Part shown: piece after piece, positions 46,405 to 57,687 of the stretch | Layout of the letters: each line of letters begins with the position of its first letter | Numbering within the stretch: position 1 is the stretch's first letter | Source of the DNA: Sialis fuliginosa | Lineage: Eukaryota > Arthropoda > Insecta > Megaloptera > Sialidae | Direction of reading: 5' to 3' | NCBI GenBank assembly: GCA_961205875.1 | Contig: OY540820.1 | Span: 6,572,001-6,636,000, forward strand | DNA: 64,000 nucleotides | Made by a program: the position numbers and the translations under genes | The notes under the pieces: model-generated | What the model saw: only the letters and a program-made list of their open reading frames with translations | What the model was told of the DNA's origin: nothing | The model's database searches: none

Positions 46405-46736
46405 TGCCCGGTATTATAAAGGACCTAACAAAATTTGTTAGCTAGCAATTACATTCATATGGGGTATTTATACTGTACTAGTATCTATGGATTAGTTATG
46501 GAATTTAGAGTAGTGACACTTCAATTAATTGTAACACAGTTGGCATCTTTGACCGTACAAAATAATTTTCATAACATCACCACTGTTTTAATACCGTTTG
46601 TATTTACCTTCAACGCGTGCGCGAAACTTGTCAAAGTCATCAACAAACTCCAAAAGAACTGTCATATATGTTTGATACCTCAGTTGAAAGTGTTTGTTAG
46701 CTAACAAATTTGTTAGGTCCTTTATGATACCGGACA
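46405..46736 (+). mobile_element. TGTCCGGTATTATAAAGGAG MITE, copy 4
   Basis: The ends TGCCCGGTATTATAAAGGAC and complement of TGTCCGGTATCATAAAGGAC are flanked by TAA on both sides. The interior matches copies 1 and 3 and keeps the same open frame (MEFRVVTLQLIVTQLASLTV…). The pair of intact TAA flanks supports PIF/Harbinger. Confidence 0.85.
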
Positions 46737-47772
46737 TAATTATTGATTGGACTTTATTTTCTAATTGAAAATCTAAACCATGTAAATGAATGAGCCTGGC
46801 ACTGAAAACGTGTCTTAATTGTCAAGGCCTATAACTATAAACCCAGAGATAAAAGAATTGTTAATATTTGGCTTTACCTATTTATTATTATCTTAATTAA
46901 ATAATTAGTATTTGAAATCCATATATTATATTACTAAATGTAATGTATTGGGTAATGTGAATAAAATGAGTAAAATACTTGATTTTAAGTACATAAATAT
47001 TTGTCTTGATAAATAAAAAAATCGGTCAAGACACCCCCCCCTCCCTCTGAAGTATTCAGTGTTCTAAAAAAACGTATGTTTTGAGAAAACATCAGTTCAA
47101 AATACCTTCAAAAAATTTAGCTCATATGTACATATTTATGTATATATTAATTTTTTTCTTACAACCCACTGTATCAACCAAAAAAAATCACTTGTGAGCT
47201 ATCGAAGCAATACACCTGATCCTGATAATACAGTAGAGAACGTATTAAGCGATATACTATATGCGAGTATCCTTATTTGTGCTATATGCTAGAGAGTAGA
47301 AAGAGAGGGAATGTGTGTTGAAAATACGAGAATACTGTGAAACGCGTTCAAGGCCATAAGCGAACTAACAAACACATTCCCTCTCTTTCTGCTATCTACC
47401 CAGTAATTGAAAAAGTAATCAAAAGGAATTAAATTTTGACGTTTCATTCAGATTTCTGTAAAATTCCGTATTCACCGGCCGTCAATAATTTCATTACGTT
47501 CAATTATTGTCTATTACGTCCAAGCAGTCTGAAAATGTTTGCAGTACTACCAATCCACATTGTTTTAATTTAAAAAAAATTGCGTTTCAGATTCCGGAAT
47601 AAAATAGAATGGTATTTCATACCGTTTGATTCCTTTCTCAATTAAGTTATCTGCTTTATTATCAGGTAAAACTGATTTTTGTGGTTGCTCTACTTGACGA
47701 TACGTCGAAATTTGACAGTCCTTTCTTATGAAAAATAGGCCAATCATAAAAATATATTATTTTAAAATAATT
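46737..47772. other. Intergenic DNA 3' of the PTB gene, with one hairpin
   Basis: An inverted pair (AGAAAGAGAGGGAATGTGTG at about 47,298 and CACATTCCCTCTCTTTCTGC ending about 47,393) forms a hairpin of roughly 95 bp. The rest is AT-rich; the 3' UTR of the minus-strand PTB gene should lie at the right edge. Confidence 0.5.
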
Positions 47773-50700
47773 CTACGGCAAGTATCCAAGACCGTTCTCT
47801 AAATTACCACTGACAGAAGTTCTTGTGGGTAGATACGGTTCCACCGCAAAAAACTCTCTGGAGTTGGCACGTTTCTCACTAGCACTACTTCTTCTGCTGT
47901 CATCAGACTGGCTCTGGATTGTATACAGGCCGTTCTGAGCACTGAAAAGAGTACTCTTCGTCTGCCGTCGACTTGCTATACTGTTCCTGCTACCTCTACT
48001 ATTCATGCTTGTTTTGCTCAACACACTGCCCCTGCTCATAACACTGCTGTTCCTACTGGCTACACTGCCGGTCGGCTTGCAGTAAATGTTACTGTCGGTT
48101 TCTACCATTCTTTTGTAAGTTTCTTTCTGTTGCTGTAGCAGAAGTTTGCGTTGCTCTTCTAAATGCGAGTTGAGTCGGGTGTTTATCTGCTTTACAGGTT
48201 TCACAGCTTTGAGATGGGAGATCGTTTCGGCACAGTCGGAGTTTACAATGTGAGTAATGTCGGTTGTTTGGCTTAACCTGACGTCGGCGAATAGGGCGGC
48301 TATTTCGGCGCTCTTTTTGACGCTGAGCGTTTCGTTGTTTCGGGTGAATGGGGTAGACGATTTTGGGTTGTCTGGAATATTATAAAAATAAATTATACTA
48401 TGTAATCAATAAATTGTTGGAGGGCCGCACATAAATAATAATTCTAAATTTTTTATCATAATTTTTTCGAAAGAATTTCGTACTTATTGAATTCTTTTTC
48501 TAGTCATCTTCGTTTTTTTTTTTTTTTAAATATAACTATTTATAAACCCGATAACCTCGGAAGCAATAAATGCAAAAAAATAAGTCTTCTATATTGTAAT
48601 AGTAATTCCTGATTTTTTTTTGAGAAGGCGAAAATTTGTTTCAAATATACACAATAAATAATTACCTGAAGTTCCAGGGGCATCAACTTGAAAGCCGTCC
48701 GTTTTAAAGACAGAACATAACGCGCTTTCACTATTGGTCCTCATTCGTCCTCCAGTTTTCTGCGGAATCAAACCTTTACCTCCATTAGTCACCGTGAACA
48801 GTTCATAGTCCAACGCTAAATTATCAGAGCTGTAACTGCGTTTTGTCTCACCGAGAAGTGGATTCTGTTTCCCTTTCAATTTGATAGATTCGTAATATGT
48901 TATATTATCTTCAGGGTTTTGCAGATACTCTAAACTTTTAGAACTTTTCGTTGTGCTGTTTCTTTTGCATACTTTTCTAGTCCTTGGAGGTGTTACAGCT
49001 GTTTCAGTCGATGGTATGAACCCTCTAGCCCGTAGCTGTTCGAAAATTGTTCCCCCTTTCTTTTCTGCATCGATATCGCTTTGACAGTAGCATTTATTAC
49101 TGTCAGAACAACTGTCAGTATCACATCCACACCATGATAATGAATTATCAAGACTGTTTTTATCATTTGAACAATAGCACTTCTTCGATTTAGTAAATTC
49201 AGTCTTCGTCGCATTCAGATGACTTGGAGTAATGCCATATTTCTTCTCTAAGAAGTATTTATTGGTCGCTGATTGCTGGTAGTTAGTATTTTCAATAATT
49301 TTACTGTAGTCTGTAAATTTTGCAGGTTTTGTTTTACTTTTATGCGACGTACAACTGACTGCTCCGTTATCTACAGAACAATAACATTTATCATCGGATT
49401 TACAAGATGTCAAAGAATGTTTAATTTCTTCGGTTTTGTTACCCAGAGAGCAGTAACACTTATCAGCCGAGACGCACGTGCAACTATCACTGTCATAGCT
49501 ACATTCAGAACAAGACACATATCCACTTGATGAGTTCCTATTTTGAGTATTACATGCTTGGCTGTTGCATATTTTTTGCCTGTTTCTCTGCAGAGTGAAA
49601 AAATCACTATCTTCAGAAGTGCTAGTTTTTTCTCTGTTGTCGTTATTGTTGTTTTTTTCTGTGATACTTCTTTTTCGATAGCTCGCCTTGATGGGAGCTT
49701 CGTTAGGTATCTCTTTAGGTTGAAAATGGCGTGTATCGTAAGATGAAGTCGAAATGCTGCTATTTGAATTTAAGATCGTCTTTTTTGCAGGAACGAAATT
49801 AAAACTGTTTCTTCTTAAACTGCTCTTGCCTGAGTTATTCTTCGAGTTTCGAAACCGTTGAGTGAATTTAACAGATCGGTAGAATACTTTCTTTAAACCT
49901 TTAGCACCTAGGATCATCTTCTTTCGCTTGTTTTGGTTAGAACTGTTCCTTCGTAGTATCTTTTTCTTTTGGCGACGCATTATACTTTTCGATCGCTGAT
50001 ATAGTTCATCTTTTGTTAACGTAACGGCTAGTTTTAGTAGGAATTCTTTGTATATTGGCTTGAGATCGTTGAATGACATCCCCTCTGAATCGATTATGGC
50101 ACCTAGGATTTCATCGACAGATGTTAGACCCTCTTGCTGGCGGAACTCGTTGAATAGTTCACTGAAACCAATAGGAGAGCCTCCACCATTCTGTCCGTTA
50201 GATCTGAAATGAAATATAATATAGTTAAAATAATGTTCTAAGTATAAGACATATCGTTTTCCGTCTATATGAAAACAATAAAATCTGTTCGAAATTTTTC
50301 GGTTTGAATAATTGACAAAAAATAATAATTTACCTGGTGGTATTTGATTTATATCTCGTCAATCCCTTAGCATTGAGAAAACTTCCAGACCTCGGTATTG
50401 TTACCTTGGTTAAAATATCACCAGAATTATCCGTATTCATTCCTTTATCCCTATCCGACTTCCGGATACTCTGGGCTCTTTGAAAACCTCTATCTCCATT
50501 CGCTGCAAATACCTGCTTGATTTCATTATTCAGTTGCTTAGACTGATCGCCATACAAATCTTTCTTGATCATATTCTTTTGCCCTTCATTGAAATCTCGT
50601 ATCAGACTTTCAGCTCTCTGTATAATTGATTTATTCCTTGACGAATCGAGAAAAGGTTCTGAAGAATCAGGATAAGGCACGATTGCGTCTAAATCTTGAG

Positions 50701-51862
50701 TGTTGCTGCTGCTAGGAGACGAATTTGAATCGGGTATTTTCGGCGCGGTCCGTTTATTTTTCGTTTGTTTGATTTTTTCTTTTATACTACCACATCGGAT
50801 CATATCATTATCATCGCTGATAATAGACGATGCTGTACTACTACGTTTTTTCCTAGGGGGTCTAATAGGAATCGAAGGTTTCCCTTCTAAAATACTCCTA
50901 GTTTCGTTATTAGTACTTGCAATACTTATGCAACTGATACCGTTTCGATTCTTCGGTATTTTAGAGTTGTTCTTCCTGTTCATGAACGACATTAGACTCT
51001 TGTATAAAGTTGCAGCTATGACGATAGCATCTTCTGAAGTCTGACAGACGAAACCGTGACATTCTAGCTGCTTTCCTACCCCGATTTTTCTCATGACTAC
51101 TGCAAATAAAGGTGAATGGGCATCGTGAGTAATGTATTTCTTATCATACTGTCCTAAAACTTTGAATAACGATTGCTTATCTATATTATCGGGATCTGTG
51201 ATTAAAGGTAAGAAAGCGTACTCTATCTGAGTCCCTTTATGTAAAACAAATTTAACTGCAGACCATACTGCAATCGTAGGAAAGGTATTGAGTTGTTCTA
51301 GATCTCCCTTTTCTCCTTGATAATATACTTTTAAACCGCTGCTTGATATTTCTAAACGCCCAGCCAAAGCGTGTTTGTGTCTGAGGTTCTTTCTGTACGC
51401 AAAGTATAAATCTTTTAAAGGTTCTTGCAATCCAGACAGGCTTGTAACTTTAGAGGTGAGGGCTATGGATCCTAAGTAATCTACAGTAAATGAATGCGAA
51501 CTAATTTCACTTAATTTTTGGTCGACGTCTTTCGTTATATCCGAGAACATTTTTTCAATACGTGCTTGCACGCAGTTGTTGATAGTTTGTTGGTATTTGT
51601 AAGCACGCTCGGCACTGTTATCTGAAAACATTAGATCGATTTTTTGCTTGTAGAGAGAGTAGACACTACCGGTTTCACAGTTGTCATCTTGAAGTCGAAA
51701 TCCTTTTGAAGATGTTTCACTTCTTGTAGACGATCGAATTGTTTCGGTTTTGTTTATGTTTGTTATAGAATGAGGTTTGGGTGCCATTTTAATTCTAAAG
51801 CTTGACGAGTTTGAACGAGATCTGCCGATTCCTATTTCGCTCCCTGAACTGCATAGAACCAT
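47773..51862 (-). CDS. PTB/PID-domain protein, 1,221 aa, with Cys-rich KCYC motifs
   Basis: Three minus-strand exons join in frame: 51,862-50,334; 50,203-48,666; 48,371-47,773 (3,666 nt), all GT-AG. Residues about 124-296 look like a phosphotyrosine-binding/PID domain: a DYLGSIAL first strand, a GLKVYYQGEKG strand, the IAVWSAVKFVLHK region and a C-terminal helix (TSEDAIVIAATLYKSLMSFM). Residues 510-590 hold a conserved-looking helical block (GFSELFNEFRQQEGL, YKEFLLKLAVTLTKDEL) followed by a basic stretch. Residues about 740-885 are Ser/Cys-rich with KCYC at 758, 782, 851 and 880. The C-terminal exon has a Gln/Glu coiled-coil patch and a Ser/Arg-rich tail. PTB domains bind NPxY peptides or phosphoinositides, so a signalling or trafficking adaptor is likely. 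I do not recognise the orthologue. The gene is tandem to the RILP-like gene. Confidence 0.85.
48415..48580. repeat. Dispersed repeat in the PTB gene's second intron
   Basis: TAATTTTTTCGAA, GAATTTCGTACTTA, TTGAATTCTTTTTCTAGT and TTTATAAACCCG occur in the order seen at 12,215-12,365. It sits about 50 bases from the exon 3 acceptor of the minus-strand gene. Confidence 0.7.
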
Positions 51863-52155
51863 TTTGTTTATAAGTTATGTCTTGATTACAGATTTATCAC
51901 TTTTTTTCATTGTCGTTTATGTAGTAAACAATAAAAGTAATTAAAATTAATATTGTACAAAAAATTCTGAATTATTCAAAAAATTTAATGTCAACAATAC
52001 TAAATATATTTTTATTTAATTGTTACAAATATTAACGTATATTTTTTAAATTAAAGTCCATTGTTGATGTAAATTCATATAGATTGACATATATTAAAGT
52101 CAATAGTATGAAATAATAGTATTTAATATATTATTGATGATAAGTTTTCGTCTTT
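51863..52155 (-). promoter_or_regulatory. 5' flank of the PTB gene
   Basis: AT-rich, about 290 bases between the PTB start codon and the next candidate exon. No TATA box or other defined element can be called. The promoter must lie here or in an unseen upstream exon. Confidence 0.25.
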
Positions 52156-52242
52156 TTATTTGACGTATGTTGTGTCCGCCATTTTCTTTGATGATTTCTT
52201 CGGTACAGTTCCTCCATTGAACAACTGACGCTGGAGATCCAT
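52156..52242 (-). CDS. Candidate terminal exon or micro-ORF (28 aa)
   Basis: On the minus strand, CTGTTCACAG is followed by ATG and 28 codons to TAA (MDLQRQLFNGGTVPKKSSKK, then MADTTYVK). The acceptor-like start, the non-random composition and the sudden GC rise suggest the last exon of a gene whose other exons would lie to the right. It could equally be a short 5' exon or uORF of the PTB gene. No family is recognised. Confidence 0.33.
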   Translation of the reverse strand: MDLQRQLFNGGTVPKKSSKKMADTTYVK

Positions 52243-52798
52243 CTGTGAACAGATTATATTTAACAGTTATTACATTTGATTATTATCATTAATATAAACA
52301 GTTTCATAATAATTTATAAAATATGTTATTCTATATTTTGTAAATTGTTTCTTAGAATGTTATGATTTTAACTAGAACAATTTTGTTGTATGTAAATATA
52401 GATGATACATATTTTTTAATGTATAGGGTCGGATTGAGTTTTTTTTAAAGATGTATGTGAATTTTGGGTGCGAATTTTATAAATAAATAGTTTTCTCACA
52501 GTTTTATCGATTTTTAGTATTGACCAATAATTATTTAGCACAGGAGTGTATGAGGTAAATAAAAAACATACACGTTACCCTATACACCTGTGGGCTTAAT
52601 AATTATTGATTGGTAATGAAATCGATTACATTAATTAATATTAAACCGATTATCAAATTTCATTATTGTACTACAATGAGTTCTCCGATATTAAATAAAA
52701 ACTGATCATTTTTTAAGGGCTGTGGCTCCCTAAAGATGATTTTCTGGACACACGTTCATGTGAAGTTTTTTTTAACATTCTCGTGTTTAAGTTTTTTA
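52243..52798. other. Intergenic DNA with a short palindromic repeat
   Basis: At about 52,524-52,606 an imperfect inverted repeat (CCAATAATTATTTAGCACAGG… with CCTGTGGGCTTAATAATTATT) forms an 80-bp hairpin. Nothing else is seen. Confidence 0.5.
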
Positions 52799-53156
52799 CA
52801 GGGCTTCGAATCGGAACTAAACCGAAAACCGGAAAAACCAATATTTTTACCGAAACCGAAACGAAAAAAAAAATAGTTTTTTTCTGTTCGGTACATGTTA
52901 AAATATTCGCGTTAACATGATTTTACTCCTCACTTCAGTTGTTCAGGGCTATCATATAAGTACCATAAAATGTTCTAAATTATGGTAGAAAATAAATTTT
53001 TAATATAAATAAAAAAAAACTAAATTAATCACTCGGAGCTCAACCGGAAAACCCGAAAAAACCGTTATTATTTTCGGAACGAAAACCGAAACCAAACCGA
53101 TATATATTTTTTTACTCGAACTGGAACGAAAACCGAAACGAAAAAAATAACTGTTA
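52799..53156. mobile_element. hAT-type MITE, CAGGGCTTCGAACCG family, copy 3 (right end damaged)
   Basis: It starts CAGGGCTTCGAATCGG and runs in reverse sense with the CCGAAAACCGGAAAA motifs and the central GTACCATAAAATGTTCTAAATTATGGTAGAA block of the other copies. The right CCCTG terminus is lost. Confidence 0.78.
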
Positions 53157-53668
53157 ACATTTTTTACATAAAAAATAAAATACAAAATTAGACTTATATT
53201 GTTCTCATATCGAAAGTAAATATATTTAATAACATACAAAGTACCGTTATACCGTCACAAAATGTAACAAAAATCGAATCGAAAGTAAGCGAACCCGTGT
53301 ACCTACACTTTTTAACAGTAAAATAAGAGATGTGGAGTTGTATAATGAGACGAAGGCGAACAAAAAAAGGCAAACAAACCGCTTTTACGTTTTCTCGTTA
53401 TTATTGACTTTAGTAGGTTGACAATTGTTGGAATCATTGCCCGATCTATGTCAAGATGATACTTGTCAAGGTACTCAAGGTACTACATATACGCATTGTT
53501 TCGTTTTTAAGTACTTTCAGTTAACTTATATTGGCATTTGCGTACATTTGGAATTTTGTATATTTTTTTGGTAGGTAATAGGTCCAAGATAAGCGTGAAA
53601 TTCATGGGGATTTCCTAAACAATAAGAGATTTGGTTAAATGAGATGAATTATTTATAAGGAAGAGGTG
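53157..53668. other. AT-rich intergenic DNA
   Basis: No gene is recognised here. Confidence 0.4.
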
Positions 53669-53946
53669 TGTATTACTATATCAAAAAATATTAATAATTC
53701 TATGTGGTTTAGGCGGTATACTAAAAAATCTGAAAATTCGGAATTTTTTTAAATACCTAGCTATAAATAATTTGTTTTACTGTAAACTTAATTGACACGC
53801 ATGTTGTGAGTATTACTACATCAAAAAATATTAATAATTCTATGTGGTTTAGGCGGTATACTAAAAAATCTGAAAATTCGAAATTTCTTTCAATAGCTAT
53901 AAATAATTTGTTTTACTGTAAACACGCATTTGACACGCATGTTGTC
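53669..53946. repeat. Direct duplication of about 139 bp
   Basis: Two head-to-tail copies (from about 53,669 and 53,808) share TATCAAAAAATATTAATAATTC, TGTGGTTTAGGCGGTATACT and TTTTACTGTAAAC and end GACACGCATGTTGT. A few differences show the duplication is not brand new. The plus ORF over the second copy is not supported as coding. Confidence 0.85.
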
Positions 53947-55394
53947 TGTCGAGGCGTTGAAGTCTCCGATCAAGAAAGCCGTTGTGCGTGGATTGTCGCG
54001 TAATGAGATATATTCGATCAATTATTTTATTTATTTCACATTCTGCACACATTTCTCAGTTCATCAACCTTCATTTGTATGATATATATGTACATACATA
54101 TGTTACGTCACTAGCGTACGGGTCATTCGATAAATAAAAAATTACTTTTAAGGTCAACCTCGAGGATTTTCATGAATTTACAGTTATAAAGGCATTTGTA
54201 AGGATATTCCAACATATTTTTAATTTTTTATAATTATTTATAAAAAAGTTATAACGTATTGAATTTTTTAGCTAATTTTTTTTAATGCTATATATCTTAA
54301 AAACTATACCTACATTTTACGCAAAATTATCAAGAACAATTAATGGGGTTTTCACCAATAGATAAATAATTATTCAGAGCAGGTTCTTGGCTATTATTTT
54401 TTTAATATTTCTGGTTCTATGAAACAATTGAATTGGTTTAAAATAAAAAAAACTCAACAATAAGATTTTAGTGTTACCATTCGCCAAAGAATTAAAAAAA
54501 AAACTTTTTTATAGTGGGATTCGATTATATCAGTCTTTGAGAACACATACAAACAGTTTTACAAAAATAAATGTTTTACAAAAACTTTTATTGTTAGTCA
54601 AAAGACAAGCATGATTCCATTGTTAACAATTTAATAAAACAAAAACAATTGTTGATATCAGGTCCTAATTTTCAGTGAATGTTCTGTAGGTACTACAGAA
54701 TGTTTATTTTCCAGTGATATCAACTTTAAAAACGTTGAACTTAATTAGTTAATACAGTTTTAAAAAAGTGTGTTTTCAGTCTTTTTAATCAGCGTAGCAG
54801 ATAAACATTGTTTTTTTCAAAATGAAGGTTGTAGTGAATAACTTTTATTTAAAACTTTTTTTTGTATAATACTTATTTAGACTGCTATTTAGCAAAAATC
54901 AGAAAATCTGCAGAATTTTGTAATTGAACCATGGTTAACTCTTGTCGCAGACAACCAAAATCGGAGTAATTTTAGGGTAATATTCTACACCACTTTTGTA
55001 ACATATTCTGTAAGTATTAAAAATGTACGCAAAAATAATCTATTTTATCCTCCACAGCCTGGACTATTACATATCATAGCGCGAATGCTCGGCACTAGTT
55101 TTTTTTTAAATAAACTAACCTAAATTTTAGTTCTAATTATTTTTATTGAAAAGGCAATACGATAGATTAATATTTAAGAATACTGAAATATTTTGTTCAG
55201 AATTTTTTCCTCTAGATACGGTCATGAGCTCGACAGAGAACACGTTACTATTGATGTATATAACGCATCTGTATTGATTGTTCTCTCGGAAGCGTTTTTC
55301 TTGTACCTGTTTAGTTTTTTTTTTATAGGAAACATAAGAAATCTTCTATGTAGTTTGTAAACGATCTCGATACCTGGTAGTTTATAATAAAGTA
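53947..55394. other. Intergenic DNA, no gene recognised
   Basis: A short GC-richer patch at 53,945-54,003 (GAGGCGTTGAAGTCTCCGAT) could be a coding remnant but has no identifiable motif. A weak hairpin (GACAGAGAACA… TGTTCTCTCGG) lies at about 55,233-55,290. Confidence 0.35.
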
Positions 55395-56260
55395 ACACTT
55401 ACTAAGTATTACTTTGTTAATTAATTATATTGAAGCACTGTTAATCATAAATTCCAGAGTATAATAAAACTATTTTGGGATTGGGATAAACTTTTGGAGT
55501 ATGAACAAATTTTCTACAATGTTTTTTTACCTCTAGATTACATTAAACAGGTTCTTAGGGGTTTTCATTTTTAACCGGATTACTCTATTCCAAAAGTCAT
55601 TAACAGATTTCTGATTCCTGTCAAAATACATTTCTAATAACACTTCATTAATATTAATTACAATCAAATTACTCTTACAAATTACACTTACTAAGTATTA
55701 CTTTGTTAATTAATTATATTGAAGCACTGTTAATCATAAATTCCAGAGTATAATAAAACTATTTTGGGATCGGGATAAACTTTTGGAGTATGAAAAAATT
55801 TTCTACAATGTTTTTTTTTACCTCTAGATTACTTTAAACAGGTTTTTATGGGTTTTCATTTTTAACCGGATTACTCTATTCCAAAAGTCATTAACAGATT
55901 TCTGATTCCTGTCAAAATACATTTCTAATAACACTTCATTAATATTAATTAAAATCAAATAACTCTTACAAATTACACTTACTAAGTATTACTTTGTTAA
56001 TTAATTATATTGAAGCACTGTTAATCATAAATTCCAGAGTATAATAAAACTATTTTGGGATCGGAATAAACTTTTGCAGTATGAAAAAATTTTCTGCAAT
56101 GTTTTTTTACCTCTAGATTACATTAAACAGGTTCTTAGGGGTTTTCATTTTTAACCGGATTACTCTATTCCAAAAGTCATTAACAGATTTCTGATTCCTG
56201 TCAAAATACATTTCTAATAACACTTCATTAATATTAATTAAAATCAAATTACTCTTACTT
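55395..56260. repeat. Tandem array of three ~290-bp units
   Basis: Units begin ACACTTACTAAGTATTACTT at 55,395, 55,684 and 55,975 and are nearly identical, including ATTGAAGCACTGTTAATCAT, GGATAAACTTTTGGAGTATG, TTCTACAATG and TTCTGATTCCTGTCAAAATA. The core also occurs once at 41,960-42,095. The minus ORF across the last unit is fortuitous. Confidence 0.93.
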
Positions 56261-56536
56261 ACAATAAGTATATGACCATTGACCATAATAATAAAATAAT
56301 ATTTGTCTGAAAGATTCTTACAAACATGTTTTTGTATTTTTCTATGTTTAAAGATACATACTTTCATTGATTTTTCAAAGAGCTGTGATATTTATCTATT
56401 TTAAAAGAACACAATTGTGAGATATATTTGAAAAGTGAACACGCATTACTCGTTTATTTGACATGTGATACCTTATTGTGATATTTTTTATGATATAAGT
56501 CATTAGTGCACGCTAGTTTTACTTTTATTTACACTA
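56261..56536. other. AT-rich intergenic DNA
   Basis: Nothing beyond AT-rich sequence is seen. Confidence 0.4.
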
Positions 56537-56613
56537 CAGTGACGTAACCAGGAGGGGGGGGGGTATTTTTCATCAGTTTTTTACTTGTCATAAAAAGTTG
56601 GATTACACCACTG
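56537..56613. mobile_element. Very short hAT-like MITE (CAGTGACGTAACC ends)
   Basis: The CAGTGACGTAACCAGG left end and the complement of CAGTGGTGTAATCC on the right enclose only 77 bp with a G run. It abuts the next element directly. Related to 33,814 and 60,453. Confidence 0.55.
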
Positions 56614-56617
56614 TTAA

Positions 56618-57683
56618 GGCCTTTGTACACCACCCAATCTGCAGGGCCGATTTGTCGGGAGGAAGAGTGGGGATACTGCAGATTGGGGTCGTGTAGGGTA
56701 AGGTTGCTTAAGTCGTACCCCATAAGGGAAAATGGATATAGATTGAAGGATTGATTAATAAAAAAACACGTGTATGCATTATTTGTAAATTTTTATTATT
56801 TAGGTATCTGTTTGTTACAACAAAAAACGATTTTTTTATCATTTTGATAATAATTTTATTAATTAAAAAAAAAATACATTCGGTACGACTTAGGAACCCA
56901 GTGTCCTAAGTCGTACTACCTATAGCTTAAGTCGTACCATTATAAAATAAACAGCATATAACATTTATTAAGTAATTTATAAAAGAAATTATGTAAATCA
57001 AATTCTATTATAATAAATAATGATAAACAAAATTATAATAAACTTTAGTAGAAGCAACCAAGGAAACAAAAATAAAAAAATAAAAATTAATTTTTTTTAA
57101 TTTCACATCACCGCCGTTTAAAATACATTTTGTACATTGAATCATACTTTTTTTCTGTTCTCCTTGCACAGCTTGCAGAACCAATATTCATTATTTGCTA
57201 AACTTTTTTTTTTCTAACATTTATCATGCTCGTACCGGTACGACTTACGAATTTTATAGGGGTACGACTTAAGACACGTGTTAATTTAAATTTAAAAAAA
57301 CCACAATTACATAACCTAAAAACTTCAAGTCGATTCGTTTTACATAAATAACTTACTAAATGCTACAAAATCCGTAGCGAACATTAAAATTGCCTATATC
57401 ACCATATTATTAAGTAGAAACTCTACTGAATCTAGTTCAAAAATAACAAGAAACATGTAAAAAACTTATTTGTTAAATATTTTTCAAATAAACACTCTAA
57501 CTGAACGATTCAAAATGTTTACTACAATGGCTGATTGGGAAGTACACTTTACAACTACTAGAGGTGGTGTTGTTATTAAACAAGCTGAGATATTGACGGG
57601 GTACGATTTAGGCGGTAGTACGACTTAAGCAACCTTACCCTACAGGTAAATCGGGCTGATTATTCTGTGAAAATATAGAGGCC
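56618..57683. mobile_element. MITE with GGCCT ends and TTAA flanks, split by a pogo-like element
   Basis: TTAA flanks both ends (56,614-56,617 and 57,684-57,687) and the ends are inverted GGCCT/AGGCC, so a piggyBac-type TTAA target is possible. The body matches the copy at 19,381. The element is interrupted by the insertion at 56,696-57,640. Confidence 0.6.
56696..57640. mobile_element. Pogo/Tc1-mariner-like element, copy 2 (longer form)
   Basis: Perfect inverted ends (GGGTAAGGTTGCTTAAGTCG and complement) are flanked by TA, inserted into a MITE whose empty form survives at 19,381. It has a central block absent from the rabphilin copy. On the minus strand near 57,195-57,105 this block shows a degenerate zinc-finger-like remnant (CKLC … CTKC with one frameshift). 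No intact transposase is present. Confidence 0.88.
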
Positions 57684-57687
57684 TTAA

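Noticed and set aside
49273..49746. Plus-strand ORFs opposite the PTB gene
   Set aside because: They are antisense shadows of the well-supported long minus-strand exon.
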